A DNA stretch of 23,390 nucleotides from an uncultured Lachnoclostridium sp. (GCA_948330435.1 CAOJBY010000043.1:1-23390); one strand, 5' to 3'. Positions 5,388 to 14,878 are shown, counted from the stretch's first letter. Program-made: numbers and translations. Notes: generated from the sequence alone by a model not told the origin.

Positions 5388-7016
5388 ATGGCAGTAAAAT
5401 ACGTCTTTGTCACCGGCGGCGTGGTTTCCGGTCTGGGAAAGGGAATCACCGCAGCTTCTCTGGGCAGGCTCTTAAAGGCCAGAGGATATCAGGTGACCAT
5501 GCAGAAATTCGATCCATACATCAATGTGGACCCGGGGACCATGAACCCCATTCAGCACGGGGAGGTCTTTGTGACCGACGACGGCACGGAAACCGACCTG
5601 GATCTGGGGCATTACGAACGTTTTATCGACGAATGCCTGGATCAGAATTCCAACGTAACCACGGGAAAGATTTACTGGTCCGTGCTACACAAGGAACGGC
5701 GGGGAGATTACGGCGGAGGAACCGTCCAGGTGATTCCCCATATCACCAACGAGATCAAAAGCCGGTTCTACCGCCAGGAAAAAGAAGAGCAGACCAGGAT
5801 CGCTATTATCGAGGTAGGGGGAACGGTAGGAGACATCGAGAGCCAGCCTTTCCTGGAAGCCATCCGCCAGTTCCAGCACGAGATCGGCCATGAAAACGCC
5901 ATTTTAATCCATGTAACCCTGATCCCCTATCTGAAAGCATCCGGGGAATTGAAAAGCAAGCCCACTCAGCAGAGCGTCAAAGAGCTTCAGTCCATGGGCC
6001 TGTGGCCGGACATTCTGGTATGCCGGAGCGAGCACACGCTCCCCGAGGAGCTGAAAGCCAAGATTGCACTTTTCTGCAATGTGCCAAAGGAGCATGTACT
6101 ACAAAACATTGACGTAGAATACCTCTACGAAGCACCCTTGGCCATGGAAGAAGAACATCTGGCAAGGGTCGTGTGCGAATCCCTGAAGCTGCCCTGTCCG
6201 GAACCGGATCTCACCGACTGGAAAGCCATGGTTCACAACCTTAGAAATCCCATACACGAAGTCGAGATTGCCATCGTAGGAAAATACATTCAGCTTCATG
6301 ACGCCTACCTAAGCGTGGTAGAAGCACTAAAGCACGGAGGGATCTCCGAACGGGCGGACGTAAAGCTCCGGTGGATTGATTCCGAAGAGTTAAGGGGCGA
6401 AAATGCAGACGTGATGTTAAAAGGCGTACAGGGAATCCTTGTTCCCGGCGGCTTCGGAACCAGAGGAACGGAGGGAAAGATCACAGCCATCCGGTACGCA
6501 AGAGAAAAGAAAATTCCGTTCCTTGGCATTTGCCTTGGAATGCAGATGGCCATCGTAGAATATGCACGCCACGTACTGAACTACCCCGATGCCAACAGCA
6601 TAGAATTAAATGCCAACACACAGCATCCCGTCATCACCCTGATGCCGGACCAGGACGGCGTAATCGATCTGGGAGGAACCCTGCGGCTGGGAGCCTATCC
6701 CTGTATCCTAAAAGAGGGAAGCCTGGCCGAAAGCCTGTATAAAAAACGAGAGATCAGCGAACGCCACCGCCACCGCTACGAGGTAAACAACGCCTACCGG
6801 GAGAGACTTGAGGAACACGGCATGATCCTGTCAGGCTTATCCCCGGACGGAAGAATCGTAGAAATGATGGAACTAAAAGATCACCCCTACTTCATAGGCA
6901 CCCAGGGCCATCCGGAGCTAAAATCAAGACCCAACCGGGCTCACCCATTATTCAGGGGACTGATTCATGCGGCAGTTCTATACAGTCAAAAATTCAAATA
7001 CACCACAGCAAGCTGA
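5388..7016 (+). CDS. pyrG: CTP synthase PyrG
   Basis: This enzyme makes CTP from UTP, ATP and glutamine. The N-terminal amidoligase domain carries VTGGVVSGLGKGITAASLG near residues 8-26 and GTMNPIQHGEVFVTDDG near 58-74. The C-terminal class I glutaminase has the oxyanion segment LVPGGFGTRG, the nucleophile Cys382 in GICLGMQ, and His508/Glu510 in GTQGHPELKSRP. At 542 residues it has full family length. ATG 5388 has GGAGGG about 9 nt upstream; the in-frame ATG at 5256 lies within the attenuator. Third codon positions are C- and A-rich compared with the genes further downstream. Confidence 0.97.
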   Translation: MAVKYVFVTGGVVSGLGKGITAASLGRLLKARGYQVTMQKFDPYINVDPGTMNPIQHGEVFVTDDGTETDLDLGHYERFIDECLDQNSNVTTGKIYWSVLHKERRGDYGGGTVQVIPHITNEIKSRFYRQEKEEQTRIAIIEVGGTVGDIESQPFLEAIRQFQHEIGHENAILIHVTLIPYLKASGELKSKPTQQSVKELQSMGLWPDILVCRSEHTLPEELKAKIALFCNVPKEHVLQNIDVEYLYEAPLAMEEEHLARVVCESLKLPCPEPDLTDWKAMVHNLRNPIHEVEIAIVGKYIQLHDAYLSVVEALKHGGISERADVKLRWIDSEELRGENADVMLKGVQGILVPGGFGTRGTEGKITAIRYAREKKIPFLGICLGMQMAIVEYARHVLNYPDANSIELNANTQHPVITLMPDQDGVIDLGGTLRLGAYPCILKEGSLAESLYKKREISERHRHRYEVNNAYRERLEEHGMILSGLSPDGRIVEMMELKDHPYFIGTQGHPELKSRPNRAHPLFRGLIHAAVLYSQKFKYTTAS

Positions 7017-7096
7017 TGAGGAATAAAAATATCCCAGCAGCTTCTAAAAAGCATATAAAGCAGTAAAGCAGAGGAACCTACCCCATTCCAAAGCCA

Positions 7097-7182
7097 GCCG
7101 CCAGGCAGAAAATTATCAACCTGCCAGGCGTGTTAGCCCTCCGGGCGGAGCAGGGCAGATTGATAAATTTCTGCCTGGCGGC
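7097..7182. repeat. Long near-perfect hairpin downstream of pyrG
   Basis: A 29-bp arm beginning GCCGCCAGGCAG at 7097 pairs with an arm ending CTGCCTGGCGGC at 7182, with only two mismatches. The 27-nt loop contains its own small hairpin, CTCCG-GG-CGGAG. No T-tract follows on either side, so it is not a textbook terminator. It could still protect the pyrG 3' end, or be a palindromic insertion sequence without coding capacity. The flanking 7017-7096 holds nothing I recognise. Confidence 0.75.
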
Positions 7183-7239
7183 GTCCCGAATGCGTAATTT
7201 GGCTATGATTTGCATATGGCGGAACTAAAAAATATAACA

Positions 7240-7332
7240 GCCATATACAAACAATGCACAGAAGAATTTACGGACACACGCTTTTGTGGCCGGAAATTAC
7301 TTCTAAGTAAAGGTGTATTGGTTGTATATGGC
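7240..7332 (+). repeat. Two-stem intergenic element before gltB
   Basis: A 93-bp element. Outer arms GCCATATACAA (7240-7250) and TTGTATATGGC (7322-7332) are perfect. CAATGCAC/GTGTATTG continues the stem with one G-U pair and one A-G mismatch between the segments. The inner hairpin is at 7260-7304 with A-G mismatches. A partial right-arm copy (CATATGGCGGAACT, 7213-7226) precedes it and could pair with the left arm instead. GGAACTTAAAATA leads into the gltB ribosome site. Confidence 0.85.
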
Positions 7333-7359
7333 GGAACTTAAAATAGAGGAGTAAACATT

Positions 7360-10300
7360 ATGAAAGAGAGAGAAAGAAAACACCCCCAGGGCCTGTATCG
7401 GCAGCAATTTGAACACGACAACTGCGGCATCGGTGCCATCGTGAACAGCAAAGGTCTAAAGAGCCACAAAACCGTAGAAAACGCCCTCCGCATCGTAGAA
7501 AACCTGGAGCACCGTGCCGGAAAGGACGCAGAGGGAAAGACCGGAGACGGCGTAGGCATCCTGCTTCAGATCTCCCACCGCTTCTTCAAAAGAGTCTGCA
7601 CAGAAGAGGGCATCTCCCTGGGAGAAGAACGGGAATACGGCATCGCCCAGCTTTTCTTCCCCCAGAACGAACTAAAGCGGAACCAGGCAAAAAAGATGTT
7701 TGAGATCATCGTGGAAAAAGAGGGCCTGGAGCTTCTGGGCTTCCGTGAGGTTCCCGTCTATCCCCAGGTCTTAGGCCATGCGGCCAGGGAATGCATGCCC
7801 CATATCGTCCAGGCATTTATCAAAAAGCCGGGAAACATAGAGAAAGGCCTGGAATTTGACCGCAAGCTCTACATAGCAAGGCGGGTATTCGAGCAGAGCA
7901 ACGACAACACCTACGTGGTATCCATGTCCAGCCGCACCATCGTCTACAAGGGCATGTTCCTGGTGGGACAGCTCCGCACATTCTTCGGAGATCTCCAGGA
8001 CCAGGACTACGAATCTGCCATAGCCATGGTACACTCCCGGTTCAGCACCAACACCAATCCAAGCTGGGAGAGAGCACATCCCAACCGTTTCATGGTCCAC
8101 AACGGCGAGATCAACACCATCCGGGGCAATGCGGACAAGATGCTTGCCAGAGAGGAAACCATGGAGTCCGGCCATTTAAAGGGCGAGCTTCACAAGGTAC
8201 TTCCGGTGGTCAATACCGACGGCTCCGATTCCGCCATGCTTGACAACACCCTGGAATTCCTCGTTATGAGTGGAATGGATCTGCCCCTGGCCGTCATGAT
8301 CGCCATTCCGGAGCCATGGAGCAATAACAAGACCCTTTCCCAGGATGAACGTGATTTCTATCAGTATTACGCAACCATGATGGAGCCATGGGACGGCCCT
8401 GCATCCATTGTATTTTCCGACGGCGATCGTCTGGGGGCAGTCCTGGACCGGAACGGCTTAAGGCCCTCCCGCTACTATGTGCTGAAAAACGGCGATCTCA
8501 TCCTTTCCTCCGAGGTAGGAGTTCTGGAGGTTCCCGAGGAAGAGATCGTATTAAAGGAACGGCTTCATCCGGGAAAAATGCTCCTGGTAGACACCCTTAA
8601 GGGGGAGATTCTCCAGGATAAGGAATTAAAGGAGATCTACACCACCAACCAGCCCTACGGGGAATGGCTGGATCAAAACCTGGTGGAGCTGAAAGACCTG
8701 AAGATTCCCAATATTTCGGTAGAAACTTACGATTCCACCAAGAGAAAGCAGCTTCAGAAAGCCTTTGGCTATACCTATGAAGAATACAAAAACTCCATTC
8801 GGAACATGGCTCTAAACGGCGGAGAGGGAATCGCTTCTATGGGCGTGGACACCCCTCTGGCGGTCCTTTCCGGGAAAAAGCGTCCCCTCTTTGATTACTT
8901 TAAGCAGCTTTTCGCCCAGGTAACCAATCCTCCCATTGACGCCATCCGGGAGGAAATCGTAACCAGCACTACCGTGTATGTGGGAAAGAAAGGAAATCTT
9001 CTGGAAGAAAAGGCGGAAAACTGCCAGGTCTTAAAGATTAACAATCCGATTTTAACCAATACGGATATGCTGAAAATCAAGCACATGAAAAAGGACGGTT
9101 TCCAAGTTGCAGTCGTTCCCATTACCTATTACAAGAGCACACGGCTTGACCGGGCCATTGACCGGCTCTTTGTGGAGGTTGACAAGGCCTATAAGGACGG
9201 GGCCAATATTCTCGTGCTGTCGGATCGGGGTGTGGATGAGAACCATATGCCCATTCCCTCCCTGCTGGCCGTGTCCGCCGTTCATCAGCATCTGGTAAAT
9301 ACAAAGAAGCAGACCTCCCTGGCTCTGATTCTGGAATCTGGCGAACCCAGAGAGGTGCATCATTTTGCCACGCTGCTGGGCTATGGTGCCTGTGCGGTCA
9401 ATCCCTATCTGGCACTGGACACCATTGGAGAGCTTATTGAGGAAAATCTGCTCGGCAAGGATTACTATGCCGCCATTAACGATTACAATTCCGCCGTTCT
9501 TCACGGAATTGTGAAGATTGCATCCAAAATGGGGATTTCCACCATTCAATCCTATCAGGGAGCCAAGATCTTTGAAGCCATCGGCATTTCCGAGGAAGTG
9601 ATTACGAAATATTTTTCCGGAACCGTAAGCCGGGTAGGCGGCATCGGCATAGAGGACATTGCGGCACAGGTAGACTATTATCATACGAAAGCCTTTGATC
9701 CTCTGGGACTTGAGACGGACCTTACCTTAGACAGCCTGGGGAAGCATAAGAGAAGAAGCGGTGGGGAAGAACACCGCTATAATCCGGAGACGATTCATCT
9801 TCTGCAGCAGTCCGCATGGACGGGAAACTATGAATTGTTCAAGGAGTACACCGGCAAGGTGGATCGGGAGCAAAGCGGCTACCTGCGAAGCATGATGGAC
9901 TTCTGCTATCCGGAAAATCCCATTCCACTGGAAGAGGTGGAGCCGGTAGAAGAGATTGTAAAGCGATTTAAGACGGGTGCCATGTCCTATGGATCCATTT
10001 CTCAGGAAGCCCATGAGACGCTGGCTGTCGCTATGAACCATCTTCACGGAAAATCCAATACCGGGGAGGGCGGAGAGAGCGACGAGCGTCTGGACTCCGC
10101 AGGAAGTCCGGAGGATCGCTGCTCGGCAATCAAACAAGTGGCATCGGGACGTTTCGGTGTTACAAGCCGCTATCTGGTCAGTGCCCGTGAGATTCAGATT
10201 AAGATGGCACAGGGGGCAAAGCCTGGGGAGGGCGGACATCTTCCGGCCAAAAAGGTGTATCCCTGGATTGCGAAGACAAGGCATTCCACCCCCGGCGTGA

Positions 10301-11919
10301 GCCTGATTTCTCCGCCGCCCCACCATGATATTTACTCCATAGAAGATTTGGCACAGCTTATCTATGATCTGAAAAATGCCAATAAATATGCGGATATTTC
10401 TGTAAAGCTGGTGTCAGAAGCTGGTGTGGGAACCGTGGCTGCCGGTGTGGCAAAGGCCGGTGCACAGGTTATCTTGATTTCCGGCTATGACGGAGGTACG
10501 GGAGCCGCACCGGAGAGCTCCATCCACAATGCAGGGCTGCCCTGGGAGCTTGGCCTTGCGGAGACCCACCAGACCCTGTTAAAGAACGGGCTTAGAAACC
10601 GGGTCCGCATTGAGACAGACGGGAAGCTTATGAGTGGCCGGGATGTGGCCATTGCGGCCCTTTTGGGTGCGGAGGAATTCGGCTTTGCCACGGCACCCCT
10701 GGTGACCATGGGCTGCGTGATGATGCGTGTCTGCAATCTGGATACCTGCCCGGTGGGCGTGGCAACTCAGAATCCCGAGCTTCGGAAGCGTTTCAAGGGA
10801 AAACCGGAATATGTGGAGAACTTTATGCGGTTTATTGCAAGAGAGCTTCGGGAATATATGGCAAGGCTTGGCCTGCGGACCATTGACGAGATGGTGGGAA
10901 GAACCGATCTCTTAAGGGAAAAGGAACATACTGCTTCTCCCATGGCTTCCAGGCTGGACTTAAGTGAGATTTTAAACAATCCATTTGGAAAAGAGGAAGC
11001 TTCTGTAACCTTTACACCCTCTAAGGTTTATGACTTCCAGTTGGAGCGTACATTGGATGAGCGTATTTTGCTGAAAAAGCTGAAATCAGCGGTGGAAAAG
11101 GGTTCGAAAGCTTCCGTTGATCTGAAAGTGGGAAATACGGATCGTGCCTTTGGAACCATTCTTGGTGCAGAGATTACCAGATGCCACAAGGAGGGTCTGC
11201 CGGAAGATACCATTACGGTGTCATGTACGGGAACGGGCGGACAGAGCTTTGGAGCCTTTATCCCTAAGGGCCTGACCCTGACCCTCTGCGGGGATACCAA
11301 TGACTACTATGGAAAGGGACTTTCCGGCGGGAAGCTTGTGATTTATCCGCCTAAGAACCGTGGTTATAAGGCGGAGGAAAATATCATTGCGGGAAATGTG
11401 GCACTGTACGGTGCAACCAGCGGAAAGGTATTTATCAATGGCGTGGCCGGAGAACGGTTTGCCGTGCGTAATTCCGGTGCATATGCGGTAGTCGAGGGTG
11501 TGGGCGAGCATGGCTGTGAATATATGACCGGCGGCCGGGTGGTGGTTCTTGGAAGAACCGGGAAAAACTTTGCCGCAGGCATGAGTGGCGGTATTGCCTA
11601 TGTGCTGGATGAAGACAGCCATCTTTACCGGAACCTGAATAAAGACATGATTTCCATTGAAAAGGTGGAAAATAAGTATGATGTACAGGAATTAAAGACC
11701 CTGATCGAGGAGCATGTGGCGTCTACAGGCTCTGAGCGGGGAAGCCAGATTCTTTCCAGGTTTGAGGAATATCTTCCCAGGTTTAAGAAGATTATTCCCT
11801 ATGATTATAAGAGAATGATTGCTCTGTCCTCCAAGCTGGAGGAAAAGGGCATGAGCACCCAGCAGGCACAGATGGAAGCCTTTTATGAGAGCTTCCAGAA
11901 TAAGGAAACGGAGGAATAA
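7360..11919 (+). CDS. gltB: Glutamate synthase large subunit GltB
   Basis: With GltD this makes two glutamates from glutamine and 2-oxoglutarate. At 1519 residues it has normal size. Domains in order: a class II glutaminase with the nucleophile Cys22 in HDNCGIG, exposed after removal of a 21-residue leader; a central domain; the FMN/2-oxoglutarate barrel (about 790-1220), with AKPGEGGHLP, SGYDGGTGAAP and the 3Fe-4S cysteines of CVMMRVCNLDTCPVG; and a C-terminal GXGXG beta-helix (about 1250-1480). ATG 7360 has GAGGAG 8 nt upstream, just after the two-stem element. I see no clear promoter between pyrG and gltB. Codon endings drift from C-rich at the 5' end to more T/G-rich at the 3' end. Confidence 0.97.
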   Translation: MKERERKHPQGLYRQQFEHDNCGIGAIVNSKGLKSHKTVENALRIVENLEHRAGKDAEGKTGDGVGILLQISHRFFKRVCTEEGISLGEEREYGIAQLFFPQNELKRNQAKKMFEIIVEKEGLELLGFREVPVYPQVLGHAARECMPHIVQAFIKKPGNIEKGLEFDRKLYIARRVFEQSNDNTYVVSMSSRTIVYKGMFLVGQLRTFFGDLQDQDYESAIAMVHSRFSTNTNPSWERAHPNRFMVHNGEINTIRGNADKMLAREETMESGHLKGELHKVLPVVNTDGSDSAMLDNTLEFLVMSGMDLPLAVMIAIPEPWSNNKTLSQDERDFYQYYATMMEPWDGPASIVFSDGDRLGAVLDRNGLRPSRYYVLKNGDLILSSEVGVLEVPEEEIVLKERLHPGKMLLVDTLKGEILQDKELKEIYTTNQPYGEWLDQNLVELKDLKIPNISVETYDSTKRKQLQKAFGYTYEEYKNSIRNMALNGGEGIASMGVDTPLAVLSGKKRPLFDYFKQLFAQVTNPPIDAIREEIVTSTTVYVGKKGNLLEEKAENCQVLKINNPILTNTDMLKIKHMKKDGFQVAVVPITYYKSTRLDRAIDRLFVEVDKAYKDGANILVLSDRGVDENHMPIPSLLAVSAVHQHLVNTKKQTSLALILESGEPREVHHFATLLGYGACAVNPYLALDTIGELIEENLLGKDYYAAINDYNSAVLHGIVKIASKMGISTIQSYQGAKIFEAIGISEEVITKYFSGTVSRVGGIGIEDIAAQVDYYHTKAFDPLGLETDLTLDSLGKHKRRSGGEEHRYNPETIHLLQQSAWTGNYELFKEYTGKVDREQSGYLRSMMDFCYPENPIPLEEVEPVEEIVKRFKTGAMSYGSISQEAHETLAVAMNHLHGKSNTGEGGESDERLDSAGSPEDRCSAIKQVASGRFGVTSRYLVSAREIQIKMAQGAKPGEGGHLPAKKVYPWIAKTRHSTPGVSLISPPPHHDIYSIEDLAQLIYDLKNANKYADISVKLVSEAGVGTVAAGVAKAGAQVILISGYDGGTGAAPESSIHNAGLPWELGLAETHQTLLKNGLRNRVRIETDGKLMSGRDVAIAALLGAEEFGFATAPLVTMGCVMMRVCNLDTCPVGVATQNPELRKRFKGKPEYVENFMRFIARELREYMARLGLRTIDEMVGRTDLLREKEHTASPMASRLDLSEILNNPFGKEEASVTFTPSKVYDFQLERTLDERILLKKLKSAVEKGSKASVDLKVGNTDRAFGTILGAEITRCHKEGLPEDTITVSCTGTGGQSFGAFIPKGLTLTLCGDTNDYYGKGLSGGKLVIYPPKNRGYKAEENIIAGNVALYGATSGKVFINGVAGERFAVRNSGAYAVVEGVGEHGCEYMTGGRVVVLGRTGKNFAAGMSGGIAYVLDEDSHLYRNLNKDMISIEKVENKYDVQELKTLIEEHVASTGSERGSQILSRFEEYLPRFKKIIPYDYKRMIALSSKLEEKGMSTQQAQMEAFYESFQNKETEE

Positions 11920-11923
11920 GCAA

Positions 11924-13408
11924 ATGGGAAAAGCCACAGGATTTTTGGAGTATGAGAGAGAAACGGCACAGGTGGAAGATCCTCTGGAGCGAATCCGCCA
12001 TTTCCGGGAGTTCCGCACGCCCCTTTCCCTGGAAGCACAGGAGAGACAGGGGGCCAGGTGCATGGAATGCGGAGTTCCCTTTTGTCAGAACGGGGAGATG
12101 CTGGCAGGCATGGCTTCCGGCTGTCCTCTGCACAATCTGATTCCGGAGACCAATGATCTGGTGTACACCGGGAACTGGAAGCAGGCTTATGAGCGTCTTA
12201 GCAAGACCCACTGCTTTCCGGAATTTACCTGCCGGGTGTGTCCGGCCCTCTGTGAGGCGGCCTGTACCTGCAATGTGAACGGGGAGCCTGTGTCTGTTAA
12301 GGAAAATGAACGGGCCATTATTGAGCATGCCTACGAGAACGGCTGGGTGGTTCCAAGACCGCCCAGGGTGCGGACGGGAAAGCGGGTTGCCATTGTGGGA
12401 AGCGGTCCCTCGGGACTTTCTGCGGCTCAGCAGCTCAACCGCCGGGGGCATCTGGTGACGGTGTATGAACGGCATGATCGCATCGGCGGCCTTTTGCGGT
12501 ATGGGATTCCCAATATGAAGCTGGATAAGAAGATTCTGGATCGGCGGATCGAGCTTATGAAAGCGGAGGGAGTTGTATTTGAGACCAATGTGGATGTGGG
12601 AAAGGATATTTCCCCTGAGGAACTGAAGCAGAATTTTGATCGGATTTTGCTGGCCTGCGGTGCTGCCAATCCCCGGGATATCAATGTGCCCGGGCGGGAT
12701 AGTGGAAATATTTATTTTGCCGTTGATTTTCTTACTTCTGTGACGAAGAGTCTGCTGGATTCGAATTTGAAAGATAAGGCTTATGTGAGTGCTCAGGGAA
12801 AGCATGTGCTGGTGATTGGCGGCGGCGATACGGGAAATGACTGTGTGGGGACTTCCATTCGGCTTGGGGCTAAGTCGGTGACGCAGCTTGAGATGATGCC
12901 AAAACCCGGAGAGACGAGAAGTGCTTCCAATCCCTGGCCCCAGTGGCCCAGGGTCTTAAAGACGGATTACGGCCAGGAGGAAGCCATTGCGGTTTTTGGG
13001 CATGACCCCAGGATTTATCAGACTACGGTGAAAGAGTTTTTGAAAGATAAAAACGGGAATGTGAAGAAAGCGGTGATTGTGAATCTGGAGCCGAAAAAGG
13101 ATGAGAAGTCCGGGAGGATGATGATGGTTCCCGTGGAGGGAAGCGAGCAGACGATTCCGGCGGAGCTGGTGCTGATTGCGGCAGGATTTCTGGGGAGCCA
13201 GGCTTATGTGACGGATGCTTTTGGGGTTGAGGTGGATCCGAGGACCAATGTGAAGACGGATGCCGGAGGGTATGAGACGAGTGTGCCGGGGGTCTTTGCG
13301 GCCGGGGATATGCATCGGGGGCAGTCGCTGGTGGTTTGGGCGATCCAGGAGGGCAGGCAGGCTGCCCGGGCTGTGGATGAGTCGTTGATGGATTATACGA
13401 ATCTTTGA
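11924..13408 (+). CDS. gltD: Glutamate synthase small subunit GltD
   Basis: This NADPH-oxidising flavoprotein feeds electrons to GltB. Its 494 residues show the N-terminal cysteine region for the [4Fe-4S] clusters (Cys46, 49, 54, 67 and 97, 103, 106, 110, 114, 116). An FAD fold follows (VAIVGSGPSGLSAA at 155-168), then an NADPH fold (VLVIGGGDTGND near 296), and a C-terminal FAD motif, GVFAAGDMHRGQSLVVWAI. The start ATG 11924 is 5 nt after the gltB stop, with GGAGG inside the end of gltB, so the pair is co-translated. The in-frame ATG at 11885 would overlap gltB and is rejected. Confidence 0.97.
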   Translation: MGKATGFLEYERETAQVEDPLERIRHFREFRTPLSLEAQERQGARCMECGVPFCQNGEMLAGMASGCPLHNLIPETNDLVYTGNWKQAYERLSKTHCFPEFTCRVCPALCEAACTCNVNGEPVSVKENERAIIEHAYENGWVVPRPPRVRTGKRVAIVGSGPSGLSAAQQLNRRGHLVTVYERHDRIGGLLRYGIPNMKLDKKILDRRIELMKAEGVVFETNVDVGKDISPEELKQNFDRILLACGAANPRDINVPGRDSGNIYFAVDFLTSVTKSLLDSNLKDKAYVSAQGKHVLVIGGGDTGNDCVGTSIRLGAKSVTQLEMMPKPGETRSASNPWPQWPRVLKTDYGQEEAIAVFGHDPRIYQTTVKEFLKDKNGNVKKAVIVNLEPKKDEKSGRMMMVPVEGSEQTIPAELVLIAAGFLGSQAYVTDAFGVEVDPRTNVKTDAGGYETSVPGVFAAGDMHRGQSLVVWAIQEGRQAARAVDESLMDYTNL

Positions 13409-13451
13409 AGACATTGTATTTGGATTGATTTTTTAAAGGGGAGATTTATCT

Positions 13452-14780
13452 ATGGATTTTATTGAGGTTGTGAGGAAGAAAGTGGCCGGGGATTTGGAGG
13501 ACTTTCTTTTGGCGGATGAGGGGGCGGAACTGGTTTTGGAGGGGGCCGTTCACTGTGTTCGGGATATGGGTGAGGTTGCTTTTGTGGTTTTGCGGCGGCG
13601 TGAGGGGCTTGTTCAGGCGGTTTTGGAGAAAGGGAAGACGGGGATTGCTCTGTCGGAGATTCGGGAGGGGGATTTTGTCCGGGTTTCCGGGACGGTGAAA
13701 GGGGAGGAACGGGCACCTTTTGGCCGGGAACTTCGGCTTGTGAGTGTTTTCCATCTTTCTCATTCGGCGGGGCCTTTGCCGCTTCCTATTGATAAGTGGA
13801 AGCTGAATACTTCTTTGGATGCTAAGCTGAATCGGAGATCTTTGTCGCTTCGGAATGTTCGGGAGAGGGCGAAGTTTCGGATTCAGGAGGGGCTGGTAAG
13901 GGGATTTCGGGATTTCCTTTATGGTCAGGGTTTTACGGAGATTCATACGCCTAAGGTGGGGGCTAAGAGTGCTGAGGGCGGTGCGAATCTTTTTAAGCTG
14001 TCTTATTTTCACCGGCCGGCGGTGCTTCAGCAGAGTCCTCAGCTTTATAAGCAGATGATGGTTGGGGTTTTTGACCGGGTCTTTGAGACGGGGCCTGTGT
14101 TCCGGGCGGAGAAGCACAATACGAGACGGCATTTGAATGAGTATACGAGCCTGGATTTTGAGATGGGGTATATTGATGGCTTTTTGGATATCTGTGAGAT
14201 GGAGACGGAATTTCTCCGGTATACCTTTGAGCTTCTTAAGAGGGAGTATGATAAGGAACTGAGCTTGCTTAAGGTGGAGCTGCCGGGGACGGATCGGATT
14301 CCTTATGTGCGGTTTGACAAGGCGAAAGAGTTGATTGCAGAGAAGTATCATCACAGGATTCGCAATCCCTTTGATCTGGAGCCGGAGGAAGAAGAGCTGA
14401 TTGGGCGGTATTTTAAGGAAGAGTATGATGCGGACTTTGTGTTTGTGACCCATTATCCCTCGAAAAAACGGCCTTTTTATGCTATGGATGATCCCGAGGA
14501 TGAACGGTTTACCCTGAGTTTCGATCTTTTGTATAAGGGATTGGAGATTACCACTGGGGGACAGCGTATTCATGACTGGCAGGCTTTGACGGAGAAGCTT
14601 GCGAAGCGTGGCATGACGGAGGATGGCCTGGAGCAGTATCTGGATACGTTCCGTTATGGAATGCCGCCCCATGGAGGGCTTGGAATTGGCCTGGAACGGC
14701 TTACGATGCAGCTTTTGGGTGAAGAGAATGTGAGAGAAGCCTGTCTCTTTCCCAGGGATATGACCAGGCTGGAGCCTTGA
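13452..14780 (+). CDS. Archaeal-type aspartyl-tRNA synthetase, probably non-discriminating
   Basis: A 442-residue class IIb synthetase. An N-terminal OB-fold (about 1-105) binds the anticodon. The catalytic core shows QSPQLYKQMM near 193, motif 2 (FRAEKHNTRRHLNE) near 217, and motif 3 (GIGLERLTMQLLG) near 416. The short length without the bacterial insertion domain marks the archaeal/eukaryotic type (AspS2), not AsnRS. His34 lies where non-discriminating members of this type often have His, but I cannot align the second specificity position. It is directly upstream of gatCAB, which fits charging of both tRNA-Asp and tRNA-Asn. The ribosome site AAAGGGGAG is 8 nt before ATG. Third codon positions are strongly G/T-rich. 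Confidence 0.9.
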   Translation: MDFIEVVRKKVAGDLEDFLLADEGAELVLEGAVHCVRDMGEVAFVVLRRREGLVQAVLEKGKTGIALSEIREGDFVRVSGTVKGEERAPFGRELRLVSVFHLSHSAGPLPLPIDKWKLNTSLDAKLNRRSLSLRNVRERAKFRIQEGLVRGFRDFLYGQGFTEIHTPKVGAKSAEGGANLFKLSYFHRPAVLQQSPQLYKQMMVGVFDRVFETGPVFRAEKHNTRRHLNEYTSLDFEMGYIDGFLDICEMETEFLRYTFELLKREYDKELSLLKVELPGTDRIPYVRFDKAKELIAEKYHHRIRNPFDLEPEEEELIGRYFKEEYDADFVFVTHYPSKKRPFYAMDDPEDERFTLSFDLLYKGLEITTGGQRIHDWQALTEKLAKRGMTEDGLEQYLDTFRYGMPPHGGLGIGLERLTMQLLGEENVREACLFPRDMTRLEP

Positions 14781-14796
14781 TTCCTGTGGACGAGGA

Positions 14797-14878
14797 GCAA
14801 ATATCCTGCAGCTTGCTGCAAAGGATTTGGCTTTATGTTGGCTCAAATTTTGGTATAAGGCTGGAATATTTGCCAAAT
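14797..14878 (+). other. Candidate structured region before gatC
   Basis: In the 154-bp gap after the AspRS gene, TGCAGC-TT-GCTGCA forms a tight hairpin flanked by imperfect CAAAT-CC / GG-ATTTG. A wider pairing joins GCAAATATCC (14797-14806) to GGAATATTTGC (14862-14872), and ATTTGGC can pair with GCCAAAT. The alternatives exclude each other. The core does not resemble the two-stem elements. No gene is seen in the gap. Confidence 0.35.

Noticed and set aside
11792..12805. 337-codon minus-strand frame across gltB/gltD
   Set aside because: It spans the junction of two firmly identified genes on the other strand and has no domain or ribosome site.
13409..13451. T-box leader before the AspRS gene
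   Set aside because: Only 43 bases separate it from gltD, too short for a T-box, and no T-box core is seen here or before gatC.
13446..14876. 476-codon open frame on the minus strand opposite the AspRS gene
   Set aside because: The product is Pro/Arg/Leu-rich and low in complexity, as expected from the G/T-rich third positions of the AspRS gene. No start signal or domain supports it.
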